From the NCBI RefSeq assembly GCF_900095845.1, contig NZ_FMIX01000002.1, forward strand, positions 62,001 through 126,000: 64,000 bases of DNA, in the 5' to 3' direction. The notes beneath the pieces are model-generated. The model searched no databases. It was not told the origin of the DNA and saw only the letters and a program-made list of their open reading frames with translations. This stretch comes from Streptococcus timonensis. Its GTDB lineage: Bacteria; Bacillota; Bacilli; Lactobacillales; Streptococcaceae. Below are positions 44,719 to 56,501 of this stretch, one piece after another. The position numbers and the translations under genes were made by a program. The first letter of the stretch is position 1. Each line of letters starts with the position of its first letter.

Positions 44719-45536
44719 GATGGATTCCCCACTAGCTCTACAACCTTCACATTCATCGAGTCAGCATAAAGCTTAACCATAACTTCTCTTGTCAGATAAT
44801 CGCTACTATGAGTCACAGAAACTACTTCCCCAACAGGAATGTCTGCTGCATTAAAGTTTCCTAAACCACTGGTCGTCACCTTGTCTCCTTGACTGATATC
44901 GCCACTACTATTTAGCTGGCTAATCTTAAGTAGCTCTTTTTCCTTATCATAGCCAATAATAATTCCATAAATGCTACTAGATTCATGCTGAATTTTTACT
45001 GAAATTTTATCAGTGTTCTCAGCATTTGTTAACAAATTGACGATGGTTGAATGCTCTTCAACCTTTTCAACACTACCAATAAGCCCGCCACCAGCAACAA
45101 CAAGCATATTACTAGTAACACCTTTTAAAGAACCTGCATCAACTGTCAATTCTTGCTTCCAAGCAGCAGGTGTTCTCATAATCACATCCGAAGCAATCAA
45201 CTTGGTGGCGTTTAATTTTGACTTCATTTCTAACAATTGGCGTAATTGTTCATTCTCTTCTTTTAGACTTTCTGATTCATTAGACTCTTTTTTCATACGA
45301 TAGAATTCGCTTTTGAGAGTCTCATTTTCATTGTAGGTTCTAGTTAAATGTCCTAAATCAGATTTTACAGAAGATAACCACTGAAATGGTTTTTCTACCA
45401 TTCTGTCAATAAGAGAAAGGCCATCACTTGCTTTTGTCACAAATGTACTCGATTTTGTTGTTACTAAAAATACTCCAACAATTATCGTTACGGCAAATAG
45501 GACGATGATATACTTTGATTTTTTAAAACGATTCAT
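44715..45536 (-). CDS. mreC: Cell-shape protein MreC
   Basis: 273 aa bitopic protein: N-terminal membrane helix (about 9-26), a coiled coil (about 60-105, NENETLKSEFYRMKKESNESESLKEENEQLRQLLEMK), and the beta-barrel MreC domain (VDAGSLKGVTSNMLVVAGGGLIGSV). Scaffold for elongation-specific peptidoglycan synthesis. Forms the pair mreC-mreD. Confidence 0.92.
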   Translation of the reverse strand: MNRFKKSKYIIVLFAVTIIVGVFLVTTKSSTFVTKASDGLSLIDRMVEKPFQWLSSVKSDLGHLTRTYNENETLKSEFYRMKKESNESESLKEENEQLRQLLEMKSKLNATKLIASDVIMRTPAAWKQELTVDAGSLKGVTSNMLVVAGGGLIGSVEKVEEHSTIVNLLTNAENTDKISVKIQHESSSIYGIIIGYDKEKELLKISQLNSSGDISQGDKVTTSGLGNFNAADIPVGEVVSVTHSSDYLTREVMVKLYADSMNVKVVELVGNPS

Positions 45537-45564
45537 ACATCTACCTTATATTTTTTACTTTACT

Positions 45565-46359
45565 TCAGGATTTTAATATAAATAATAATATTCCCAATAG
45601 ACTTATCAAAATGAGGGCAATACTATCTTTTCTCATCCAACTTAATTGTCGATATTGACTTCTTCCAACGCCACCCTGATAACCTCTAGCCTCCATAGCA
45701 GTCGCTAGAGAATCCGCACGTTTCAAACTGGTCGCAAACAATGGAATCAAAATTGGAATCATTGCTTTTACCTTTTGAACAATACTTCCTTCACCAAAGT
45801 CAACTCCACGCGCCTTTTGAGCATTCATGATTCGAATAGTATCGTCCATCAAGGTTGGTACAAAACGCAAACTCATTGACAGCATGAGCCCTATCTCATG
45901 AACTGGAACTTTGAATCTCTTCAAAGGACCTAATAAGGATTCAACAGCTGTGGCCAAGCTTAGCGGCATAGTAGTCAAGGTTAGTAAAGTTGAGTAAAAG
46001 ATAATCAATACAAATCTACAAAAGATTATTCCTGCTTGTTCAATTCCATGACTCGTAATTTTAATAAAACCTATCTCCCATAATACCTGACCACCCGATA
46101 TGAAGAATAGCTGGAAAATAGTTGTAAAAGCTATTAGAAAGAACATTGAACGTAATCCTTTTATAAAAAAGGACAAAGGTACTCCTGATAAACTAATAAA
46201 AATACCAGTAACAACAAACAGAAGCAAATTCGTAATAGGATTGTTAGCCCAAAAACTTATAACAATCAGCAAAAACATTGCCAATAACTTACTTCGAGGA
46301 TCCAAACGATGAATAATCGAGTCCCCAGGTATGTATCTACCTAAAATCATATTATCCAT
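45565..46359 (-). CDS. ecfT: ECF transporter T component
   Basis: 264 aa, several membrane helices, with the cytoplasmic Ala-Arg-Gly motifs QKARGVD and MEARGYQGG that couple to the two ATPases. Shared module for vitamin-specific S components encoded elsewhere. Overlaps ecfA2 by 8 bases. Confidence 0.93.
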   Translation of the reverse strand: MDNMILGRYIPGDSIIHRLDPRSKLLAMFLLIVISFWANNPITNLLLFVVTGIFISLSGVPLSFFIKGLRSMFFLIAFTTIFQLFFISGGQVLWEIGFIKITSHGIEQAGIIFCRFVLIIFYSTLLTLTTMPLSLATAVESLLGPLKRFKVPVHEIGLMLSMSLRFVPTLMDDTIRIMNAQKARGVDFGEGSIVQKVKAMIPILIPLFATSLKRADSLATAMEARGYQGGVGRSQYRQLSWMRKDSIALILISLLGILLFILKS

Positions 46360-47191
46360 TTATGAACTCCTTGAATTCCTCTATCGTTATAGGTAACTGC
46401 TTAAAAGTAGCGCCTCTTTTAATTAATTTTTGTGCAAATCTTGTAATTTTTGGAACACCTAACTGTATTTTCTCCATAAAATCAATATCTTGAAAAACAA
46501 AGCTTGGTTCTCCACTTTTGACTAATCTTCCTTTTTCCATCACATAAACTTGATCAGCATATTCTGCCACATCATCCATAAGATGTGTCACCAAGACGAT
46601 TGTTATTCCATCTTGATGGAGTTTTTTAAACAAGTTCATCAACTCTTTTCTACCAATCGGATCCAATCCTGCTGTTGGTTCATCTAACACTAAGATTCTA
46701 GGCTCCATAGCCAAAATTCCAGCAATTGCTACACGTCTCATCTGTCCACCTGATAATTCAAAAGGACTACGTTCAAAGAGGGATTCATCAATTCCGACCA
46801 AGGCTAATTTTTCACGCGCAATAGTCTCTGCTTCTTCTCTAGAAACTCCAAAATTTTGAGGCCCAAAGGCCACATCTTTGAGAACAGTCTCTTCAAAAAT
46901 TTGGTTTTCAGCAAACTGAAAAACTAAGCCAACTTGCTTACGAATTTGGCGAATTTCTTTATTTACCGAAGTGGAGGTAATAAGCGTATCAAAGACACGA
47001 ACTTCTCCATCTGTTGGAACTAACAAACCGTTCAGTAATTGTAGTATTGTCGACTTCCCACTCCCTGTATGTCCAATCAGAGCGGTGTAAGAACCATCCT
47101 TGATTGTTAAACTAACATCAGATAGAGCTGTAGAGGCAAACGGCGTTCCATTTTGATAAATATAACTAACATTTTCTAGAGCAATTCCCAT
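46352..47191 (-). CDS. ecfA2: ECF transporter ATPase A2
   Basis: 279 aa. Walker [10 protein letters not shown], signature [14 protein letters not shown], Walker [14 protein letters not shown]-loop VTHLMDD. Overlaps ecfA1 by 16 bases and ecfT by 8, so the three are translated together. Confidence 0.93.
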   Translation of the reverse strand: MGIALENVSYIYQNGTPFASTALSDVSLTIKDGSYTALIGHTGSGKSTILQLLNGLLVPTDGEVRVFDTLITSTSVNKEIRQIRKQVGLVFQFAENQIFEETVLKDVAFGPQNFGVSREEAETIAREKLALVGIDESLFERSPFELSGGQMRRVAIAGILAMEPRILVLDEPTAGLDPIGRKELMNLFKKLHQDGITIVLVTHLMDDVAEYADQVYVMEKGRLVKSGEPSFVFQDIDFMEKIQLGVPKITRFAQKLIKRGATFKQLPITIEEFKEFING

Positions 47192-48003
47192 AACGCCTCC
47201 TCTAGCTCATCTTCAGTCATGTATAAATCAGGTAGATTCAAGCCACTCTCACGTAATGACTGTCTCAATTGGTTCACAAACGGTTGATCTAACCCAATTT
47301 TGTCTATATCACTTCGAGAAAATAATTCTCTCGGGCTACTTGTTGATTCAACTTGACCCTTTTTCATAACCAGAACACGATCGCTCATGGCAACTTCTTC
47401 CAAATCATGAGTAATAGAAATAACAGTCATTTGATGATCTTTTCGAATTTCTTGGACGATTTTGATTAGTTCCAATCGCCCCTCTGGATCAAGCATACTT
47501 GTTGATTCATCTAAAATCAAAATATCAGGGCGCAAAGCTACTACACCAGCAATCGCTACTCTTTGTTTTTGCCCACCAGACAAACGCGCAGGTTCTTTTT
47601 TATGAAATTCTTCCATTCCTACCAAGGAAAGCGCCTCTGTTACTCGTTTTTGCATTTGGTCCAGCGAAATTCCTTGATTTTCCAAGCCAAAAGCAACATC
47701 GTCTTCCACAGTGGCTCCAACAAATTGGTTGTCCGGATTTTGAAAAACCATTCCAATTTTACGTCTCTTTTCCCAGACATTTTCGGGAGTTAAAAGATCC
47801 CCGTCTATCCAAATTTCTCCTGACTCAGCCTCAAGCAAGCCATCTATCAAGCGAACTGTTGTCGATTTGCCGCTTCCATTATGACCAACAATAGACAGCC
47901 ACTCTCCACGTTTCACGTAAAACGATACATGATTAACATCATAATGCTCTTGGTTCATTTGGTAACGAAAAGCTAAATCTTTAATTTCAATAATGTTTTC
48001 CAT
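47176..48003 (-). CDS. ecfA1: ECF transporter ATPase A1
   Basis: 275 aa. Walker [10 protein letters not shown], signature [14 protein letters not shown], Walker [13 protein letters not shown] (Ser in place of Pro after the catalytic Glu, as in other EcfA1), H-loop ITHDLEE. Starts 2 bases after pgsA. Confidence 0.93.
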   Translation of the reverse strand: MENIIEIKDLAFRYQMNQEHYDVNHVSFYVKRGEWLSIVGHNGSGKSTTVRLIDGLLEAESGEIWIDGDLLTPENVWEKRRKIGMVFQNPDNQFVGATVEDDVAFGLENQGISLDQMQKRVTEALSLVGMEEFHKKEPARLSGGQKQRVAIAGVVALRPDILILDESTSMLDPEGRLELIKIVQEIRKDHQMTVISITHDLEEVAMSDRVLVMKKGQVESTSSPRELFSRSDIDKIGLDQPFVNQLRQSLRESGLNLPDLYMTEDELEEALWELL

Positions 48004-48005
48004 TT

Positions 48006-48545
48006 TTAACGAAAGGTTCCTTTAAATAAATAGGCACTTCCTTTGAAGTAGTCATACCCCGAATAGATAGTAAAGAATAGTGCTATATACAGCATCAGTT
48101 GTCCTAGAAAATTCCAATGGAATAATAAGAAAATAATTGCAAACATCTGACTAAATGTCTTAATTTTACCAGGCATTGCAGCAGCAAGAACAGTCCCACC
48201 TGTCTCGACCAACAGCAATCGCAGTCCTGTAACTGCAAGCTCTCGACAAATAATAATAGCAACAACCCAAGCAGGAGCCATATTTAGGCCAACCAACATG
48301 ATAAATGCAGACATCACCAATAATTTATCAGCCATAGGATCTGCAAACTTACCAAAATTGCTAACGACTCCCCATTTTCTAGCTAAATACCCATCTAAAT
48401 AATCCGTGATACTCGCGAGAGAAAAAATAATTGCTGCTATTCCATGTAATAAAGGAGACTCACCAAATGATAGAAAAAGAACAAAAATGGGTATAAATAA
48501 AATTCTACCTATTGTTAGTATGTTAGGGATATTCTCTTTTTTCAT
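48006..48545 (-). CDS. pgsA: CDP-diacylglycerol-glycerol-3-phosphate 3-phosphatidyltransferase
   Basis: 179 aa integral membrane enzyme that makes phosphatidylglycerol phosphate. CDP-alcohol phosphotransferase motif DGx2ARx8Gx3Dx3D is visible in DYLDGYLARKWGVVSNFGKF followed by ADPMADK. Next to rodZ and the M16 pair, the same neighbourhood as ymf genes and pgsA in B. subtilis. Confidence 0.95.
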   Translation of the reverse strand: MKKENIPNILTIGRILFIPIFVLFLSFGESPLLHGIAAIIFSLASITDYLDGYLARKWGVVSNFGKFADPMADKLLVMSAFIMLVGLNMAPAWVVAIIICRELAVTGLRLLLVETGGTVLAAAMPGKIKTFSQMFAIIFLLFHWNFLGQLMLYIALFFTIYSGYDYFKGSAYLFKGTFR

Positions 48546-48556
48546 GTTTACCTTTC

Positions 48557-49384
48557 TTAATTTGGACTAATAGTCAAACTTATCCATCCTGTCTGTCCGG
48601 TTAATTTTGATGTATCTATTTCTTGGTTATCGATCTTGATTTTCACGCCTTTGACAACGCCTAGAGTAATTGTTACGGGAGTTTTTTTAGAAATTGTAGT
48701 TGTGGCTGTTTGGTTACCTGGAGCAAGAGTAACACCTCCTGCTAAATCAGTATCCGAAACACTCACCCAACTTTGAGTGTCTTTTACAGAAAGTTGAAGC
48801 TCGGCAGTTTCTTTAGAAGTTTTATATACTACTGAGATTGTATCACCTTCTCCAGAAATAGTCACTGCAGATGTTTCAGCAACACTTGTTTCAGTAGTAG
48901 ATTGGTTATTACTTGTCACTTCAGTGGTAGAATCACTTGTAGTTGTAGTAACAACACTATAACTAGCTTCAGATGTGTTTATTGGTTGTGTCTGAATGTA
49001 ATTCCATACATAATAAGACACAAAGGCTATAATCGATAAGGAAAATAGAAGGAAATAGAACAGGGGAAGGAAGGATTGTTTTTTTCGATTTGAGCGTCTA
49101 CGTCCTGAAAGTTCAATCTCATCAACATCGACTTCTTCATAAGTAATCATGCTACCTGAATCATAGGCGTCTAGAATAATATTTTCGTCAAGTTCTACAG
49201 CCCAAGCATATTTCCTTAAAAATGATCGCGTATAAAAAAGATTTGGTAATTTATCAAAATTATCTGTTTCCAACGCTTCTAACAAGTCTAGTTGAATATC
49301 AGTCTTTCTTTGTAATTCCTCTAAACTTAACCCTTGGCTAATTCTAGCTAACCGCAAGACTTCACCAATCGTTTTTTTTCTCAT
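48557..49384 (-). CDS. rodZ: RodZ-like cell-shape protein
   Basis: 275 aa. N-terminal HTH_25 domain (TIGEVLRLARISQGLSLEELQRKTDIQLDLLEALE), single membrane helix (about 107-130), a Ser/Thr-rich spacer (TTTTSDSTTEVTSNNQST) and an extracellular DUF4115 domain. Start at ATG 49384 with AGGAG upstream; the longer ORF would need a TTG 7 codons earlier. Likely links envelope growth to the MreCD machinery. Confidence 0.88.
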   Translation of the reverse strand: MRKKTIGEVLRLARISQGLSLEELQRKTDIQLDLLEALETDNFDKLPNLFYTRSFLRKYAWAVELDENIILDAYDSGSMITYEEVDVDEIELSGRRRSNRKKQSFLPLFYFLLFSLSIIAFVSYYVWNYIQTQPINTSEASYSVVTTTTSDSTTEVTSNNQSTTETSVAETSAVTISGEGDTISVVYKTSKETAELQLSVKDTQSWVSVSDTDLAGGVTLAPGNQTATTTISKKTPVTITLGVVKGVKIKIDNQEIDTSKLTGQTGWISLTISPN

Positions 49385-49423
49385 ACTTAACACTCCTACT
49401 TTCAAGTATATTCTTATTGTTTA

Positions 49424-50707
49424 CTATAATGGTAAAATTGTAAAATCTACCATATCACTATTATCAATAAAATGGTGCCCAACCTCAAGAACATCTTCCA
49501 AAGTCATTTCTTGTATAATTTTAGGTAAATCAAATAGGGTTGAACCCTCTTTAGAAGGTTGATACTGAGTCGCAATAAAATCTAAAGAGTTTAAATTATG
49601 AATAAATTCCCCATATAATTCACTTTTAACTAAATCTAAATGATCCTCTGAGATATCATTATCTCTTTCAAATTCCTGAATAGCTTTACGAAAAAGATGA
49701 GAAAGGGCAAGAGGTTCCTTGGTTTCCATAGTTAACATTAGGAAGTTAAAACGTTTATTAATCTCAATTTCTAGAGATAAAGACGAATCTATCTTACCAG
49801 TTTCATATAAATTTTGGTACCTTTGTGAAGTCCAGCCAAACATCATTGTAAATAGAGCTCTCAACAAGATACTATAACGATAACAATCTTTATTGTCAAA
49901 ATCTAAATTGCTACGTAGCCCAATTGCTAATTTTGGAGAGGTAACATCCATTCGAGCACTGTCAATCTTGTTTACAGGGTGTAAATCAATTTTGTTTTTA
50001 ACAATCTTTTCCGCTTTTTTACTAGTTCTATAGTTTTGAAGAAAATATTCTTTCAAAATTTCAAGATCAAAATTACCTGCCAGAAAGATATTAGTATTCA
50101 CAGGGGTATAAAACCACCTGAAATTTTCCTCTAGATTACTGACCGAAATGTCTTGAATAGACATTTCCGTGCCAACTATATCAGCTGATAAAGGTGTTTC
50201 TGGATAAAGATTTGCCAAGGCTCTAAAGAATAAACAAGAGTCTGGATCATCTAAATACATTTCTCTTTCTTGCTGAATAATATCTTTCTCACGTTCAACA
50301 GATTCTTCAGATATATTAATTTCAGTTACAAGCTCCTTGAGCAATTCTAAACACTCAATAACATGATCCGTAGTAGAAAATAAATAACTTGTATTTGTAA
50401 AGCTTGTAAAGGCGTTGCTTTCAGCTCCCAATGCTGTATAAGCTGCCATAATATCTTCCGCATTTTCTCTTTCAAATAATTTATGCTCTAAAAAATGCGC
50501 AACTCCTTGCGGATATGTTTTAGACTCTTTGCCAGACACTGTCAACTTAGTGTCAATTGAACCGATTTGAACATTTACAACACCGTAAATTTCTCTGTAA
50601 TCCTTTTTAGGTAGCAAAGAAACTGTCAATCCATTTTCTAATCTTACTTGATATAGTGTCTCCTTAATAGCAGGGTAGTATTTTTTGTTAAACTCAACTT
50701 TTGTCAT
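49424..50707 (-). CDS. M16-family metalloprotease, catalytic subunit (YmfH-like)
   Basis: 427 aa. The inverted zinc motif HFLEHKLFE is intact. Matches the YmfH-type peptidase whose neighbourhood in B. subtilis (ymfF-ymfH-...-ymfM-pgsA) is reproduced here; those proteins are tied to EF-P modification in B. subtilis. Overlaps its partner by 4 bases. Substrate unknown. Confidence 0.85.
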   Translation of the reverse strand: MTKVEFNKKYYPAIKETLYQVRLENGLTVSLLPKKDYREIYGVVNVQIGSIDTKLTVSGKESKTYPQGVAHFLEHKLFERENAEDIMAAYTALGAESNAFTSFTNTSYLFSTTDHVIECLELLKELVTEINISEESVEREKDIIQQEREMYLDDPDSCLFFRALANLYPETPLSADIVGTEMSIQDISVSNLEENFRWFYTPVNTNIFLAGNFDLEILKEYFLQNYRTSKKAEKIVKNKIDLHPVNKIDSARMDVTSPKLAIGLRSNLDFDNKDCYRYSILLRALFTMMFGWTSQRYQNLYETGKIDSSLSLEIEINKRFNFLMLTMETKEPLALSHLFRKAIQEFERDNDISEDHLDLVKSELYGEFIHNLNSLDFIATQYQPSKEGSTLFDLPKIIQEMTLEDVLEVGHHFIDNSDMVDFTILPL

Positions 50708-51954
50708 TCTACTCCTTCCATAAAGTAAATGGCCTGTAATTTTAAATTACTTGCAGCCTCACAAATCTCATTTTTTCCGACCAATTCTAGTTTTTCAAGC
50801 ATGGTAGGGATATCCAAAGCTATTTTTCCAAAATAATGACGCAAATAGGTGCGGTCTATAATTGAATCTTGATTGTCTTGAGCCAACATCAAAGATCTTT
50901 TAATCATTTTTTTTGTTTGATTAATCTCTATATCTGTAAATTTCCCATTTTTGATATCATGCAATTGTTGATTCATCAATTTTCTTACTCTGTTTCGATT
51001 GCTACGATCAATTCCAGCATATAAACGTAAACATCCACTAAAAAAATCTATATGGCTAGATATAGTATAAGCTAGAGCCTCTTTTTCTCGAATCACCGTA
51101 AATAATTTAGAATGAGGAAAAGCTCCCAGTAAGCCATTAACAACAATCATAGCCATCTGTCGTTCGTCTCCATACCCTACAGAACAATGATAACCCATTT
51201 CTATGATTGATTGTCCTAAACTTTTTCGAGCAAAATTCTCTTTTATCACGTTTGAATAAGGTTGCTGGTACTGAATGTTTACAATACGTTGACGAGCTGT
51301 AAAGGGGGTTTGCTTTATATATTCTAAAATCTCAATTTCATTAAAATCCCCTAAGAAAAAAATATCGATTCGATCTTCTTTGAGCATTTTTTGAAAGCTA
51401 GTAAAACACGTGTTTGGAGATTCTTCTGAGATTCTGGTAATCAAATCCTCAGGAACTAATTGCATAGAAGGATCTTCAAAATATAAATGATCGAGTTCTT
51501 TGTGAGCAAAGAAAAATGGATCTTCAAATTCTGACTCTAATCTAGCTAAAACCTGCTTCTTCTCAATCTCAAATGTATTTTTTTCAAATCCTTCATCATC
51601 TGTCAAAGGAGAAAAAAGAATCTCACTTAGTAGATCTAAGATTTGAGAAGTCAAGACGTTTTTCTTACTTAAAAATTCATCCCTTACATAAGTAAAACTT
51701 ACATCTACAAGATGACTTTGTCCTCTCCTGTATGCATGAGTAGATAAATCTGTCCCATACAAACCTGCTAAATGTTTTCTAAAAAGTTGAGCAGTTGGAA
51801 AAGACTTATTGGCAGTTTCCAGCATGCTTGCAATTAACATACGACTTGAAATTGTTTCAAGAGACAACGGAGCTGTGAAACGCACAGTTATTTTATTAGT
51901 TTTAAATTGTTTAGATTGGATAAAACGCACTGCAATTCCTGGAACCAACTCCAT
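50704..51954 (-). CDS. M16-family metalloprotease, non-catalytic subunit (YmfF-like)
   Basis: 416 aa, M16 fold. Where the zinc motif should be, the sequence reads MLIASMLETANKSF, so HxxEH is absent. Likely forms a heterodimer with the catalytic subunit, as in other M16B pairs. Promoter TGGTATAAT just upstream (51982-51990) and a strong AAGGAGG. Confidence 0.83.
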   Translation of the reverse strand: MELVPGIAVRFIQSKQFKTNKITVRFTAPLSLETISSRMLIASMLETANKSFPTAQLFRKHLAGLYGTDLSTHAYRRGQSHLVDVSFTYVRDEFLSKKNVLTSQILDLLSEILFSPLTDDEGFEKNTFEIEKKQVLARLESEFEDPFFFAHKELDHLYFEDPSMQLVPEDLITRISEESPNTCFTSFQKMLKEDRIDIFFLGDFNEIEILEYIKQTPFTARQRIVNIQYQQPYSNVIKENFARKSLGQSIIEMGYHCSVGYGDERQMAMIVVNGLLGAFPHSKLFTVIREKEALAYTISSHIDFFSGCLRLYAGIDRSNRNRVRKLMNQQLHDIKNGKFTDIEINQTKKMIKRSLMLAQDNQDSIIDRTYLRHYFGKIALDIPTMLEKLELVGKNEICEAASNLKLQAIYFMEGVE

Positions 51955-51981
51955 ATTTTACCTCCTTATACATAGAGTTCT

Positions 51982-51990
51982 ATTATACCA
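51982..51990 (-). promoter_or_regulatory. Extended -10 promoter of the M16-rodZ-pgsA-ecf operon
   Basis: Minus strand TGGTATAAT. Genes from 51954 down to mreD are closely spaced with no strong terminator seen between them. Confidence 0.6.
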
Positions 51991-52116
51991 CGAAACAAGA
52001 AAATTTTCTTATTCTCTTTATTTCTTTTTCAATAAAATTCGATTTCAATTTATAAAAGGTCACTCTCTGTTATTTATAGTAAAATATGATATAATACCAA
52101 AGATTGAGGTGTACTT

Positions 52117-52476
52117 ATGGAATACAAATTATTTGAAGAATTTATCACTCTCCAAGCGCTTTTGAAAGAGCTTGGTATTATACAAAGTGGCGGGGCTATC
52201 AAATCCTTTTTAGCTGAAAATATCGTTTATTTTAACGGAGAATTAGAAAATCGACGAGGGAAAAAAATTCGAATTGGAGATACCATCGATATTCCCAAAA
52301 TGAAACTTCACATCAGTATAGTCCAACCTAGTATAGATGAACAAGAAGAGTATAAACAAGAAAACCTTGAGAAAGAACGTGTAGCTAAACTTGTCAAAGA
52401 AATGAACAAGAAGGTTAAAACTAAAAAGACTAACCAATCCCAAAATAAAACTGCTCCACGTTTCCCAGGTAGATAA
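52117..52476 (+). CDS. yaaA: S4-domain protein YaaA
   Basis: 119 aa: S4 RNA-binding domain ([44 protein letters not shown]) then a Lys-rich tail. Usual partner of recF in Firmicutes; starts from the extended -10 TGATATAAT near 52090-52095 and is followed by recF after 2 bases. Probable ribosome-associated protein. Confidence 0.85.
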   Translation: MEYKLFEEFITLQALLKELGIIQSGGAIKSFLAENIVYFNGELENRRGKKIRIGDTIDIPKMKLHISIVQPSIDEQEEYKQENLEKERVAKLVKEMNKKVKTKKTNQSQNKTAPRFPGR

Positions 52477-52478
52477 GT

Positions 52479-53570
52479 ATGTGGCTCAAAAACTTATCCA
52501 TCAAACAATTTAGAAATTACCATAATACCGATATAGATTTTAACCCTAAATTAAACGTTTTTGTTGGTCGAAATGCTCAAGGAAAAACAAATCTTCTTGA
52601 AAGTATTTACTTTCTATCCTTAACGCGAAGCCATCGAACAAATTCTGATAAAAATCTCATCCAATTCGAAGAAGAACATCTTAAGGTGTCTGGAATCCTA
52701 CAAAAAAGAACTACAACTATACCACTTGAAATTGACTTAACAGCAAAAGGACGCATCACTAAGGTTAATCATTTAAAACAAGCTCGTCTTTCTGATTATA
52801 TCGGGCATATGAATGTTGTCTTATTTGCACCAGAAGATTTACAACTTGTAAAAGGAGCACCAGCCATCAGGCGTAGATTTATAGATATGGAGTTGGGTCA
52901 AATCAAACCGATTTACTTGTCAGACTTGTCAAGTTATAATCATGTACTTAAACAGAGAAATACTTATTTAAAATCAACACAAAATATTGACGAAACCTTT
53001 CTATCAGTTCTTGACGATCAGTTAGTAGAATATGGTTGTCGCGTGATTCTTCATCGATTAGACTTTATCAAAAAGCTTGAATCATTTGGTCGAAAAAAAC
53101 ATTTTGAAATATCAGACCAGCTAGAAGAATTGTCAATCAAGTACCAATCTTCTGTAAACTTTATTGACAAGGAAAATTTAGTTGACAGTTTTAAATCAAG
53201 TTTGAAGAAAAGTAGATCAAGGGATATCTTTAAAAAGAATACTGGGGTTGGTCCTCATAGAGATGACATGATTTTCTTAATTAATGGAATGGAAGCAAGT
53301 TTCGGTAGCCAGGGACAACATCGTAGTCTTGTTCTCTCTATTAAACTTGCTGAAATAGAATTAATGGAAAGCATCACTCAAGAATCTCCTATTTTATTAC
53401 TTGACGATGTCATGAGCGAACTTGACAACACTCGTCAACTTAAATTGTTAGAAACTATATCACACAATATCCAAACCTTTATTACAACTACTAGTTTGGA
53501 GCATCTTCAAAACTTGCCTGATAATCTCAGTATATTTACAGTAAATGACGGACAAGTAACTGTAAACTAA
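52479..53570 (+). CDS. recF: DNA replication and repair protein RecF
   Basis: 363 aa SMC-like ATPase. Walker [15 protein letters not shown], signature [17 protein letters not shown], Walker [14 protein letters not shown]. Loads RecA at gaps. Second gene of yaaA-recF; in many Firmicutes these sit beside dnaN-gyrB, whereas here they face guaB. Confidence 0.96.
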   Translation: MWLKNLSIKQFRNYHNTDIDFNPKLNVFVGRNAQGKTNLLESIYFLSLTRSHRTNSDKNLIQFEEEHLKVSGILQKRTTTIPLEIDLTAKGRITKVNHLKQARLSDYIGHMNVVLFAPEDLQLVKGAPAIRRRFIDMELGQIKPIYLSDLSSYNHVLKQRNTYLKSTQNIDETFLSVLDDQLVEYGCRVILHRLDFIKKLESFGRKKHFEISDQLEELSIKYQSSVNFIDKENLVDSFKSSLKKSRSRDIFKKNTGVGPHRDDMIFLINGMEASFGSQGQHRSLVLSIKLAEIELMESITQESPILLLDDVMSELDNTRQLKLLETISHNIQTFITTTSLEHLQNLPDNLSIFTVNDGQVTVN

Positions 53571-53589
53571 AGTTTACATATTTGTAAAT

Positions 53590-53622
53590 AAAAAATCTCC
53601 TATTTTAGTTAGGAGATTTTTT
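53590..53622. terminator. Bidirectional terminator, recF and guaB
   Basis: AAAAATCTCCTA pairs with TAGGAGATTTTT, flanked by A- and T-runs. Confidence 0.9.
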
Positions 53623-53639
53623 TTTATTTTTTTCTATTT

Positions 53640-55196
<1,557 letters not shown>

Positions 55197-55209
55197 TCAA
55201 TTAAATTTA

Positions 55210-55262
55210 TAAGAGATTAAATAAAAAACTATCCCTCTTATTTTAAAGAAGAAATAGTTTTA
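55210..55262 (-). terminator. Terminator after trpS
   Basis: AAAACTAT and ATAGTTTT arms with partly paired inner bases, then TTTTTTAT on the minus strand. Confidence 0.65.
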
Positions 55263-55280
55263 TAGTTCATATTCTATCCA

Positions 55281-56306
55281 TTAGTGAAAGTAATTTAGAC
55301 CCATTGCAGCTTTTACTTCTGATAGTGTTTGCCCAGCAACTTCTCGAGCTTTTTCACTACCTTTTTGGAGCATATTATAAACCTCACCCATATCTTTAGC
55401 ATATTCTAGGCGACGTTCACGGATTGGACCAAGTTCACGTTCTAGGATTTCAAGTAGATAACGTTTGGTCTTAACATCACCAAGGCCTCCACGTTGATAA
55501 TGCTCCTTCATTTCAGCAATTTCTTGAGCATCCTCAGGTCGACCAAATACGTCCAAGTAATGGAAAACCATATTTCCTTCAATCTTACCTGGATCCTCAA
55601 CACGGATATGGTCTGGGTCTGTATACATACTCATAACCTTTTTACGCAGAGTATCTGCATCATCGGATAAGTAAATCCCATTATTAAGAGATTTAGACAT
55701 TTTGGCATTACCATCTAGACCCGGTAAACGTCCCGCACCTTCGTGCTCAGGGTAAATTCCTTCTGGTTCTACTAAAACATCACAGTTATAGGCATGGTTG
55801 AAAGAACGCACAATTTCACGAGTCTGCTCAATCATTGGTTTTTGGTCTGTTCCTACAGGAACAAAGTTTGCTTTAAAGGCAGTAATATCAGCAGCTTGAG
55901 CAACTGGATAAACCAAAAATCCTGTTGGGATACTTTCTCCAAAACCTTTCTGAGCAATTTCAGTCTTGACGGTTGGGTTTCGTTCCAAACGAGCTAATGA
56001 AACTAGATTCATATAATACATAGAGAGCTCTGCCAGCTCTGGTATTTGACTTTGAATAAAAATGGTTGACTTCTTCGGATCTAATCCCACTGCAAGATAG
56101 TCCAAGGCCACATTCCCAATAGACTCTACAATTGTTTGTGGATCTTTTGCGTGGTCTGTTAAGGCTTGTTGGTCAGCTAAAAAGACAAACATGTCATATT
56201 TATTTTCTTCTTGTAGCAAAACACGGTTTTTTAAACTCCCAACGTAGTGCCCAATATGTAATTTCCCCGTTGGACGATCTCCTGTTAAAATAATGGGTTT
56301 ATTCAT
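55281..56306 (-). CDS. trpS: Tryptophanyl-tRNA synthetase
   Basis: 341 aa class Ic synthetase. HIGH motif [20 protein letters not shown] motif [12 protein letters not shown]. No T-box features (specifier loop or terminator) visible in the short upstream region. Divergent from the ABC-F gene across a 195-base region with a palindromic operator. Confidence 0.96.
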   Translation of the reverse strand: MNKPIILTGDRPTGKLHIGHYVGSLKNRVLLQEENKYDMFVFLADQQALTDHAKDPQTIVESIGNVALDYLAVGLDPKKSTIFIQSQIPELAELSMYYMNLVSLARLERNPTVKTEIAQKGFGESIPTGFLVYPVAQAADITAFKANFVPVGTDQKPMIEQTREIVRSFNHAYNCDVLVEPEGIYPEHEGAGRLPGLDGNAKMSKSLNNGIYLSDDADTLRKKVMSMYTDPDHIRVEDPGKIEGNMVFHYLDVFGRPEDAQEIAEMKEHYQRGGLGDVKTKRYLLEILERELGPIRERRLEYAKDMGEVYNMLQKGSEKAREVAGQTLSEVKAAMGLNYFH

Positions 56307-56389
56307 CTTATTCTCCTTTGATATGGTCCTTTCAATTATAGCATTTTTTTAATAAAAAGACAGATAATTTTTAAAATCAAACAACTAGG

Positions 56390-56434
56390 TTTATGTCAAC
56401 GAATCTGTCAACCTAGTTGACATAAAATTGACAA
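56390..56434. promoter_or_regulatory. Palindromic operator cluster between trpS and the ABC-F gene
   Basis: TGTCAACCTAGTTGACA (56406-56422) is a perfect 17-bp palindrome. An upstream half-site TGTCAAC (56394-56400) and arms TTTATGTCAAC/GTTGACATAAA extend it, and CAACTAGGTT lies just before. The ABC-F promoter (TTGAAT 56443-56448, 17 bases, TAGAAT 56466-56471) starts 20 bases further. Confidence 0.6.
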
Positions 56435-56501
56435 ACAAAAATTTGAATATTTCTATCTTTTCTAGTAGAATAAATATATTACATATTATAGGAGAAAAAC
56501 A

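Noticed and set aside
56307..56400. T-box leader for trpS
   Set aside because: The gap before trpS is too short and lacks the T-box sequence and an antiterminator/terminator pair.
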